Below, piece after piece: positions 6,368 to 12,312 of a DNA stretch of 16,082 bases; positions within the stretch are counted from its first letter, which is position 1, and every line of letters begins with the position of its first letter. The stretch is taken from positions 1-16,082 of the forward strand of contig JBCCMB010000056.1 in assembly GCA_039026555.1 (NCBI GenBank), given 5' to 3'. The position numbers and the translations under genes were made by a program. The stretch is from JBCCMB01 sp039026555. Its GTDB lineage: Bacteria; Pseudomonadota; Alphaproteobacteria; Caulobacterales; Hyphomonadaceae. Below the pieces are notes generated by a model that made no database searches, was not told the DNA's origin, and worked only from the letters and a program-made list of their open reading frames with translations.

Positions 6368-7707
6368 GATGCGGCGACCACTGCGGCGAGCATTTCCGAA
6401 GTGGGAAATCCGTCCGCGCGTATGCCGCGCGACTTTTGGAAATCCTGGAGAGCCGCGCGCGTGCGCCGTCCGGCCAAACCGTCGACCGCGCCGGCCCCGA
6501 AGCCCATTGTGTTCAACCGATCTTGCAGGATGCGGATTTCGGCGTTGGTCAGCAGCTTCATATCCGTCGGCCAGGCGCGGGACAGATCCGGCCGGCCCGC
6601 CAGCTTGTCGGCGAGCAAGCCGACGGACAGGGCGTAGCTGTCGGCGTTGTTATAGGTTTTGATCACTTTAAAATTGTCGAACAGCAAGAAGGCGGGACCA
6701 TAAGCGCCGGCGGGCAAGAAAAGCTCCGCTTTCAGATCGCCTGATGGCGCTAGGGCGATCGCCGTTGCCGGCGATAGGCCAAGGCGTCGCCATTGCGCCG
6801 CGTCGCGATAAACGCCGTCGCCAAGGCTATAGTCGAAATCTTCGGGGATAACGACTTCAACGGCCCAAGGCTCATTCCGCCGCCAGCCGGATTCCGCGAG
6901 GTAGTTGGCCGCCGAGGCGAGCGCGTCCGCTTCGCTATCCCACAAATCCTTGCGATTATCGCCATCCCAATCCACGGCGTAAGCAAGGAAGGTAGAGGGC
7001 ATAAACTGGGTTTGGCCCATAGCGCCCGCCCACGAGGCGCGCTTGAGATCCTCGCGGGTGACAGCGCCGCTATCGATGAGCTTCATCGTCGCGATCAGCT
7101 GGTCTTCGCCCAATTTCGTGCGGCGTCCCTTATAGGCCAGGTTGGCCAAGGCTCGGGGCGCGTCGAAACTGCCGAGAATTTTGCCATAGCTGGTTTCCAT
7201 GCCCCAAATGGCCGCGAGGATTTCTCGTGGCGGTCCATGTACGGTTTCAATCGCCGTGAATAGGTCGGGCGTCGCGGCTAGTTTCTCTTTACCGCCGGAC
7301 ACGCGCGACGGCGCCGTGGCGGATTTGACGTAATCCCAGATCGGCTTGGTGAATTCGGGCTGATCGAAGGCGGCGGCCGTCGCCAATTCGATAGGGGAGA
7401 GACTGGTCAAAACACTGCGGACGATGGTGGGGTCTTCTCCGCTGGCGACCGCTTCGGCGGCGAATTCATCACGCCAGGCGTCGAATTCAAAATTGCCGGA
7501 GCTTGCAAACGGACCGACGCTTGGCGTTTCGCCGCCGCTTGATCCTCCGCCGCTTGTGGGTTCGGGCGCCGGTGTCACCGGGAAGTTATTGGGTAATTGG
7601 CTGGGAAGGTCCGCCGCCGCACAGGACGCCGCCGCGAGGGCCGCCGCCAACATCGCTCCAGGCCCTCTTAGATGAGGCCGCTTTAACAGGTTTGCGTGTT
7701 CGCGCAT
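6358..7707 (-). CDS. Lytic murein transglycosylase (MltB-type) with C-terminal peptidoglycan-binding domain
   Basis: A 449-residue exported enzyme that cleaves the MurNAc-GlcNAc bond in peptidoglycan to give 1,6-anhydro ends. A signal segment (residues 18-28) ends in AAAS followed by Cys29, a loose lipobox, so it may be an outer-membrane lipoprotein. A low-complexity P/G/S linker follows (about 35-65). The SLT_2-type catalytic domain (about 72-380) has catalytic E171 in IWGMETSYGK and the family motif GAMGQTQFMPST (228-239). The C-terminal domain (about 388-443) is a PG_binding_1 fold (ILQDRLNTMGF, VDGLAGRRTRAAL). The ATG at 7707 has GGGAG 9 nt upstream. The stop codon lies in the right 18-bp repeat. 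Confidence 0.93.
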   Translation of the reverse strand: MREHANLLKRPHLRGPGAMLAAALAAASCAAADLPSQLPNNFPVTPAPEPTSGGGSSGGETPSVGPFASSGNFEFDAWRDEFAAEAVASGEDPTIVRSVLTSLSPIELATAAAFDQPEFTKPIWDYVKSATAPSRVSGGKEKLAATPDLFTAIETVHGPPREILAAIWGMETSYGKILGSFDAPRALANLAYKGRRTKLGEDQLIATMKLIDSGAVTREDLKRASWAGAMGQTQFMPSTFLAYAVDWDGDNRKDLWDSEADALASAANYLAESGWRRNEPWAVEVVIPEDFDYSLGDGVYRDAAQWRRLGLSPATAIALAPSGDLKAELFLPAGAYGPAFLLFDNFKVIKTYNNADSYALSVGLLADKLAGRPDLSRAWPTDMKLLTNAEIRILQDRLNTMGFGAGAVDGLAGRRTRAALQDFQKSRGIRADGFPTSEMLAAVVAASGG

Positions 7708-7784
7708 TCGCTTAAGCTCCCAATTACCGTGCGTTGGTCGTCAACGCTCGATTTCGCGCTGTTTTAACGCCATCGCATCATCGT

Positions 7785-7801
7785 CGCCAGAGACCCTGGC
7801 G
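7785..7801. other. Small hairpin in the divergent region before rpmJ
   Basis: CGCCAG/CTGGCG, a 6-bp stem with a 5-nt loop, in the 238-bp gap between the divergent lytic transglycosylase and rpmJ. No T-run follows on either strand. Function unknown. Confidence 0.35.
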
Positions 7802-7835
7802 GGATTATGGCGGTGCTGTGGTCGCCGATTCCGGC

Positions 7836-7861
7836 CGGGTCTCCATCCGATGGCAGACCCG
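7836..7861. other. Strong hairpin just upstream of the rpmJ promoter
   Basis: cgggtct (7836-7842) pairs with agacccg (7855-7861), and inside it ccat pairs with atgg around a ccg loop, giving 11 bp with one bulged C. It ends 3 nt before the -35 box at 7865. It could be an operator or an attenuating structure. No T-run follows. Confidence 0.5.
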
Positions 7862-7864
7862 CCG

Positions 7865-7893
7865 TTGACAGGAGCGAATGTGACTTGTATGTC
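7865..7893 (+). promoter_or_regulatory. Candidate rpmJ promoter
   Basis: A perfect -35 box TTGACA (7865-7870), a 17-bp spacer and a weaker -10 TATGTC (7888-7893). Transcription would begin near 7900, leaving a leader of about 45 nt before rpmJ and probably reading on into the HAD gene. Confidence 0.5.
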
Positions 7894-7945
7894 CGCCGCT
7901 CTTCTTAAATTGAAACCACGGCCAGAAGCGAGAAAGCGTCAGGCG

Positions 7946-8071
7946 ATGAAAGTCAAAAGCTCTTTGAAATCCCTGAAGTCTCGCCACCGCGACTGTAAAG
8001 TCGTGCGCCGCAAAGGCCGCGTCTATGTGATCAATAAGACGGACCCGCGGTTCAAGGCCAAGCAGGGCTAA
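7946..8071 (+). CDS. rpmJ: 50S ribosomal protein L36
   Basis: A 41-residue basic protein of the large ribosomal subunit. The sequence from MKVKSSLKSLK through RRKGRVYVINKTDPRFKAKQG is the alphaproteobacterial L36 form. It lacks the Cys3-His zinc ligands of zinc-binding L36 and has only one Cys (residue 17), so it is the zinc-independent type. The open frame extends back to 7850, but the ATG at 7946 gives exactly the family length, and the extra 32 residues have no counterpart in L36. rpmJ standing apart from the ribosomal operons is common in this class. The HAD gene follows after 32 nt. Confidence 0.95.
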   Translation: MKVKSSLKSLKSRHRDCKVVRRKGRVYVINKTDPRFKAKQG

Positions 8072-8103
8072 TTTAGTCCCTCCCGACATTTAGGAGACGC
8101 TGC

Positions 8104-8709
8104 ATGGGGGCTCGGATCGTATTGTTCGATCTGGGTAACGTCCTGGTGCATTGGGAGCCGGCGCGGCTTTACCGCATGGTGATGCCGCATGATGACGCGC
8201 AATGCTTTGTCGATGAGATCTGCACGCTGGCCTGGCACACCGAACATGATCGCGGCGTGCCGATGGATGAGAACATCGCAAAACTGTCGGCCGAGCATCC
8301 TGACAAAGCGGAATTTATTGCGCTTTGGAAAACGCGATGGCTGGATATGTTCCATGGCTATATCCCCGGTGCGCCGGACATTCATGCGGAGCTCAAGCAA
8401 CGCGGCGTACCCTTATTCGCGCTGACCAACATGCCGGCTGAGATGTGGCCGACGACAAGCGAGGCCTTTCCGGTGATCGCGGATTTTGAGGACGTCATCG
8501 TCTCCGGCGAAGAAAAGCTGGTGAAGCCGAACCCCAGGATTTTTGAGCTCGCGTTGAATCGGATGGGAGGCCCGAGGCCGAACGAGGTGTTTTTCATCGA
8601 CGATAGCGCCAAAAACATTCACGCCGCCGCTGATCTCGGATTTCGTACGCATCTGTTTGATGGCGCGCCGGGTTTGCGCGCAGCGCTTGAGCGGGAAGGC
8701 TTGTTGTAG
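8104..8709 (+). CDS. HAD-family phosphatase (YihX-like)
   Basis: A 201-residue cytoplasmic haloacid dehalogenase-type hydrolase. Motif I is VLFDLGNVLV with nucleophile D9. G11 replaces the usual second Asp, as in YihX-like sugar phosphatases (family knowledge). Motif II is LTNM (T108), motif III is K141 in EKLVKPNP, and motif IV is FFIDDS (D166, D167). A helical cap lies between motifs I and II (about 20-95). The substrate is probably a small phosphorylated metabolite but cannot be fixed from sequence. AGGAG lies 7 nt before the ATG. It is probably co-transcribed with rpmJ and is followed by two hairpins that may end the transcript. Confidence 0.88.
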   Translation: MGARIVLFDLGNVLVHWEPARLYRMVMPHDDAQCFVDEICTLAWHTEHDRGVPMDENIAKLSAEHPDKAEFIALWKTRWLDMFHGYIPGAPDIHAELKQRGVPLFALTNMPAEMWPTTSEAFPVIADFEDVIVSGEEKLVKPNPRIFELALNRMGGPRPNEVFFIDDSAKNIHAAADLGFRTHLFDGAPGLRAALEREGLL

Positions 8710-8721
8710 CGCTCGGTCCAT

Positions 8722-8769
8722 CCGGGCGTCCCGGCGGGCGAGCGGCGCCGCTATTAGCGCCTCTCGCCC
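8722..8769 (+). terminator. Tandem hairpins after the HAD gene
   Basis: The first stem is CCGGG/CCCGG with a 3-nt loop (8722-8734). The second pairs gggcgag (8736-8742) with ctcgccc (8763-8769) and, beyond a single mismatch, ggcgc with gcgcc around an 8-nt loop. They lie 13-60 nt after the HAD stop. No T-run follows, so termination would be atypical or the structure may protect the 3' end. Confidence 0.45.
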
Positions 8770-9112
8770 AAGCTCTCATTAAAGCCGCATATTGAACGAC
8801 AGCCGAAGGGAGCCGTCGCAACCTATCGATATCCAACGTCCCATCGCGCTGGCGCGCTGGATGGGCCGGTCCGCAATACCCTGCCGCATCTTGCACGAGC
8901 GGGGGACGAAGGGCTCGTCTAATCCGGCTAGGGCGGACATCGATTTTAGCGGTCGAAGATGATGTCGACCGGGGCGGCGCCAATGTTGAGCGGGGCTTCG
9001 GTCTATGCCGTGTCCCGTTCGGTGGAGCTTGGAGACCATGCCGCGCGCCGCCGCCGCAAACAACTTAAAGGCTTGTCATGCGCAGGCAGCTGCACACGCA
9101 CATAGGCTTCGC
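8770..9112. other. Intergenic region without a convincing gene
   Basis: About 340 bp between the hairpins and the TPR promoter. Minus-strand frames here are short and lack ribosome binding sites. One minus-strand frame around 8945-9110 has protein-like pieces (AYVRVQLPAHDKPL, and APLNIGAAPVDIIFDR before TAA) interrupted by an in-frame TAG at 9003-9005. It could be a decayed gene whose 5' part has been lost. The family is not recognised. Confidence 0.35.
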
Positions 9113-9141
9113 TTGTCGACCAGATGGTTGCGCCCCATAAT
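9113..9141 (+). promoter_or_regulatory. Candidate promoter for a leaderless TPR-protein transcript
   Basis: A -35 box TTGTCG (9113-9118), a 17-bp spacer and a -10 box CATAAT (9136-9141). The ATG at 9148 lies 6 nt downstream, at the expected start of transcription, and has no Shine-Dalgarno sequence. This supports 9148 rather than the earlier in-frame ATG at 9124, which falls between the -35 and -10 boxes. Confidence 0.5.
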
Positions 9142-9147
9142 TCCCTT

Positions 9148-9747
9148 ATGATCGGATCTAACGCCGCTATCGCGCTTATCGCGCTTATGCTGACGCAGAT
9201 TGATGCGCCGGATGCGGAGCCCGTCGATCCTGCGCCGTCGGAAGGCGAAGCGGACACACGATCCGGCGCTGGCGGTTTGGACGAGATTCTCAGCAGATTG
9301 GCCAATGCCGAAGATGCCTCGGAGGCAGCGCGGCTAGAGAGCGACGCCTATGCGGCTTGGTTCGATGCAGGCGGGCCGACAGTTGATATTTTGATGGAAC
9401 GCGGCGTTCAGGCGCAAACGCAGGGTGATCTCGACTTGGCGCGCGACATGTATGATCGCGTCATTCTGGTCGATCCGGATTATGTCGAGGTTTGGAACAG
9501 ACGCTCCTCCATTTTTTACGCCGAAGGTCGCTATGATGAGGCGATTGCGGATTTGCAGGAGACCTTGTCGCGCGAACCCCGTCATTTCGGCGCGTGGATC
9601 GGTCTGGGCGTTATTTTTGAGGCGTTGGACGAACGCGCCGCTGCGCTCGCCGCCTATCGCGAGGCGCTGGAGATCCATCCTTTCGCCGGCAGGGCGGAGC
9701 AGGGGGCTGCGCGTTTGGCACCGATTGTTGAAGGCCGGGCGCTCTAG
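9148..9747 (+). CDS. Exported tetratricopeptide-repeat protein
   Basis: A 199-residue protein. A hydrophobic N-terminal segment (about 4-16, NAAIALIALMLTQ) suggests export or membrane anchoring. It is followed by an acidic, proline-rich linker (about 18-42) and an alpha-helical region with about three TPR units (roughly 79-111, 113-145, 147-180; for example GDLDLARDMYDRVILVDPDY and GRYDEAIADLQETLSREPRH). TPRs bind partner proteins, and no enzymatic residues are evident. The ATG at 9148 is chosen because of the promoter placement. It ends 3 nt before the alpha/beta hydrolase gene, so the two form an operon and may act together in the envelope. Confidence 0.85.
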   Translation: MIGSNAAIALIALMLTQIDAPDAEPVDPAPSEGEADTRSGAGGLDEILSRLANAEDASEAARLESDAYAAWFDAGGPTVDILMERGVQAQTQGDLDLARDMYDRVILVDPDYVEVWNRRSSIFYAEGRYDEAIADLQETLSREPRHFGAWIGLGVIFEALDERAAALAAYREALEIHPFAGRAEQGAARLAPIVEGRAL

Positions 9748-9750
9748 GGC

Positions 9751-10722
9751 GTGGCGCGCATGGCTTTTTTGAGTCTCGCCTTTGTGATCGCCGCGATCGT
9801 CGCCTATGGCGAAATATACGCGTTTCGAGCCTCAGGCGCCTATACAGCCGACGGGCGGTTTATCGACTGGCGCTCCAAACGCCTTCATGTCCGCGATTTG
9901 GGGCGGGCGTCGAAACCGCCGGTTCTGCTTATCCATGGCTCCAGCGCTAATGGACGCGAGTTTCTACAGAATTTGGTCCCTGCTTTGGATCAGGATTTTA
10001 GACTGTTGGTTCCGGATCGGCCAGGCGCTGGGCATTCTGAAAGGCCCTTCAACGCCGCACGTTTGTCTCAACAGGCCGCCGCGATGGCGCAAGTCTTAGA
10101 TGACGCCGGCGGCGCGCCGACGATTGTGGTGGGACATTCCTTTGGCGCCCCGGTGGGGTTGCGATTGGCGATGGACCGTCCGGATTTGGTCAAGGGCTTA
10201 GTTTTGCTCGCCCCGGTCAGCCACCCTTGGGATGGCAAGACCCGATTGCACAATCGGCTCGCCGCCAATCCGATCTATGGCCGCTTGTTCGCCAGGATCG
10301 TTCCGTTTGTCGGCCCAGCCGCTGCGACCGGCGGGATGAAGAATGTGTTCGGCCCGCAAACCCCGCCGGAGGGCTATTCGGAGGCGACGGGATTGTCGCT
10401 CTTATTCCGACCGGCGACGTTTCGGGCCAATGCGCAGGATCTCGCATCGATCAATGCCGAACTCGCCGCGCAGGCCTCGCGCTATCCCGAGATCGACATT
10501 CCAACGGTCATTTTCTCCGGATCGAAGGACCAAGTTCTCAGCCCCACCTTGCACGCGCGGGCCTTGTCCAAAGAGATGCCGCGCGTCGAGCTCGTGATAT
10601 TGCCGGAAAGCGGGCATATGCCGCATCATTATCACGCCGCCGAGATCGCGAATGCGATTCAAAAGCTAAGGCCTGGGGATAAGTCGAATGCGGGCGGTGG
10701 ACGCGGCGCGGCGGCGGAGTAG
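9751..10722 (+). CDS. Membrane-anchored alpha/beta hydrolase
   Basis: A 323-residue serine hydrolase with an N-terminal hydrophobic anchor (about 4-20). The fold carries the oxyanion HGSS (62-65), nucleophile S130 in VVGHSFG, probable acid D260 in FSGSKDQVLSP and H289 in PESGHMPHH. These form a complete catalytic triad of the lipase/esterase/haloperoxidase-like superfamily. The substrate is unknown. The start is GTG 9751, or ATG 9760 three codons later. An AGGGCG element is better placed for the ATG. It follows the TPR gene after 3 nt. The C-terminal tail is low complexity (GGGRGAAAE). Confidence 0.88.
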   Translation: MARMAFLSLAFVIAAIVAYGEIYAFRASGAYTADGRFIDWRSKRLHVRDLGRASKPPVLLIHGSSANGREFLQNLVPALDQDFRLLVPDRPGAGHSERPFNAARLSQQAAAMAQVLDDAGGAPTIVVGHSFGAPVGLRLAMDRPDLVKGLVLLAPVSHPWDGKTRLHNRLAANPIYGRLFARIVPFVGPAAATGGMKNVFGPQTPPEGYSEATGLSLLFRPATFRANAQDLASINAELAAQASRYPEIDIPTVIFSGSKDQVLSPTLHARALSKEMPRVELVILPESGHMPHHYHAAEIANAIQKLRPGDKSNAGGGRGAAAE

Positions 10723-10754
10723 GGTCAGCGCGCATCTAAGAGTTTGGAGAAAGT

Positions 10755-11018
10755 ATGAGCGACGACGCCCAAGCGCTGGCCCTGACGGAGGCCGCGCGCG
10801 AGAAACTGAAACAAACCGTGGAACGCATTGAGCGCCTGGAGCTGGAAAAGAGTGAAGTCGCCAGCCAGATCAAAGACGTCTACGCTGAAGCCAAAGCGAT
10901 GGGCTACGACACCAAAGCGTTGCGTCAGATTATTCGCATTCGGAAGATCGATCGTACGGAGCGAGAAGAACAAGAAGCGATACTGGACGTTTATCTCTCG
11001 GCGATCGGCGAGATTTAG
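10755..11018 (+). CDS. gapR: Nucleoid-associated protein GapR (DUF2312)
   Basis: An 87-residue, mostly helical protein with the DUF2312 pattern: LKQTVERIERLELEKSEVA, then IKDVYAEAKAMGYDTKALRQ, then IRIRKIDRTEREEQEAILD. In Caulobacter GapR binds AT-rich, overtwisted DNA ahead of replication and transcription forks and stimulates topoisomerases (established knowledge). The family is characteristic of Alphaproteobacteria, and length is typical. GGAGA lies 4 nt before the ATG. The gene follows the hydrolase by 32 nt and is followed after 26 nt by a conserved unknown gene, so they are probably co-transcribed. Confidence 0.95.
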   Translation: MSDDAQALALTEAAREKLKQTVERIERLELEKSEVASQIKDVYAEAKAMGYDTKALRQIIRIRKIDRTEREEQEAILDVYLSAIGEI

Positions 11019-11044
11019 GCGGCGTATGGTTTAATCGGAGGCTC

Positions 11045-11569
11045 ATGGGTTTGCCGCGAAAGGTCGATGACAAGAAGACCAAGAAGGCGCTGCGAAAACT
11101 GCGGCGCGCGGCGGATCGCGCGAAATCCGACGACGGCCCCGGGTTGACGGATTGGGAGGAGGAGTTCGTCGACGGTGTTGAGAAACGTCTCACCACCTAT
11201 GGATCTGCGTTCAACGACCTCGAAAAGGGTGCGGCCGACGAAGCGCTTTCCGCAAAACAAAAGCAGATCGTCCGCGAACTGGAAAAGAAAGCCCGCGGCA
11301 AAAGGGGCGCAGCCGACGCCGGTCCAAAGCGTCGATCCGGGTTTAAACAGAAAACGCCTATGCGTCCGCGCGCGCGCGACATTAATGACGATCTCCGCGA
11401 AAAAGATAAGGCTGATACGGTCGAAGAACCGGTCCGCCGCGCCAAACAACCCGTTGTGGTTGAAGCTGCAAACCACCGCGAATCTGATCCCGCCCCATCG
11501 AAACCCTCCAAGCCGCACTTGAAGCTTATCGAAGGCGGATTGTCTGAGGCGGCTGAAAAAGAGAAATAA
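11045..11569 (+). CDS. Conserved hypothetical, highly charged protein downstream of gapR
   Basis: A 174-residue hydrophilic protein without signal or membrane segments. Residues 1-30 are strongly basic (KKTKKALRKLRRAADRAK). Residues 31-85 form an ordered-looking helical core containing GLTDWEEEFVDGVEKRL and a KQKQIVRELEKKARGK helix. The rest (about 86-174) is charged and probably disordered. The basic N-terminus and its position next to gapR suggest a nucleic-acid-associated role (inference). GGAGG lies 3 nt before the ATG. I know of no assigned function. Confidence 0.8.
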   Translation: MGLPRKVDDKKTKKALRKLRRAADRAKSDDGPGLTDWEEEFVDGVEKRLTTYGSAFNDLEKGAADEALSAKQKQIVRELEKKARGKRGAADAGPKRRSGFKQKTPMRPRARDINDDLREKDKADTVEEPVRRAKQPVVVEAANHRESDPAPSKPSKPHLKLIEGGLSEAAEKEK

Positions 11570-11775
11570 TTCAGATGACTATACAGACGATTCCGTCCGG
11601 ATAGCTCTGGATGTGAACTCTTTCGCGTCGACACCTAGAAGTCTAAGCGGCTGCAATCGCCGCCAAACACTTCCGAGCGACTGAAAACAACCGACCAATA
11701 TAAACTTCACGTTGAATTAACCCTGCGCATCTAGTGCTGAATCTGGTCGAGTTCGCCGTGCGAAGTGAGAGTGCG
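11570..11775. other. Intergenic region before the outer-membrane protein gene
   Basis: About 206 bp. The stretch from 11690 to 11725 is AT-rich and includes ttgaattaa, which may hold a promoter, but no good -10 box lies at the right distance. I see no RNA gene or strong hairpin. Confidence 0.4.
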
Positions 11776-12270
11776 ATGGTTAAAGACGTTTTTTCAGCGA
11801 GCCTAGCGGGATCCGCGTCGCTTATGGCCTTTGCGGTGGCGCCCGCGGCGTATGCAGGCGGCGACGCGCATTCAAACGAAGCATTCGAGCCGCATTGGAT
11901 TGGCGGCGTCTTCTTGGGCGTCACGGATACGAAGTATTCAACCGAGCCAACCTATGGCCTGGAAGCGGAGTATCGCGCCACTAAACGCATTGGAGTCGGC
12001 GCGGTCGTCGAATATCTGCCGGACGCCGGCGATGGACATGAGGCGACGCTGGTGCTTGGCGAAGTCCATTATCATACGGATATCGGATTGCGCTTTATTG
12101 GGGGCGCCGGGCGGGATTATCACCACGGCGACGAAAAGCCGGTTTGGCGGCTGGGCGCTGCTTACGATTTTCACGTCGGCGATTTTCATATTAGCCCGAT
12201 GACGGCGATCGATTTCTTGGAAGATGATGAGAATTTTGTCGCCGGAATGGCGTTCGCAAAACGGTTCTAA
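11776..12270 (+). CDS. Small outer-membrane beta-barrel protein
   Basis: A 164-residue protein. The signal peptide covers residues 1-27 (hydrophobic SLMAFAVAPAAYA, probable cleavage after A27). The rest is made of alternating hydrophobic/polar strands with aromatic residues (WIGGVFLGVT, TYGLEAEYRAT, GVGAVVEYLP, ATLVLGEVHYH) and ends in Phe (FAKRF), typical of outer-membrane barrels inserted by the BAM complex. About eight strands would fit the length. A histidine-rich region (HYHTD, YHHGDEK, DFHVGDFHIS) could bind metal, but this is speculative. An upstream GTG at 11734 is open, but the ATG at 11776 starts the signal peptide cleanly. Confidence 0.8.
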   Translation: MVKDVFSASLAGSASLMAFAVAPAAYAGGDAHSNEAFEPHWIGGVFLGVTDTKYSTEPTYGLEAEYRATKRIGVGAVVEYLPDAGDGHEATLVLGEVHYHTDIGLRFIGGAGRDYHHGDEKPVWRLGAAYDFHVGDFHISPMTAIDFLEDDENFVAGMAFAKRF

Positions 12271-12312
12271 TCAAGTCAAAGGGCCTATAAGGCCTGCACG
12301 GAGAACGCTGCT

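Noticed and set aside
7850..7945. N-terminal extension of L36
   Set aside because: The in-frame ATG at 7850 would add 32 residues never seen in L36 and would lie upstream of, or within, the likely promoter.
8594..8983. 129-residue minus-strand frame downstream of the HAD gene
   Set aside because: It overlaps the HAD gene end and both hairpins, has an Arg/Pro/Ala composition typical of shadows, and has no ribosome binding site.
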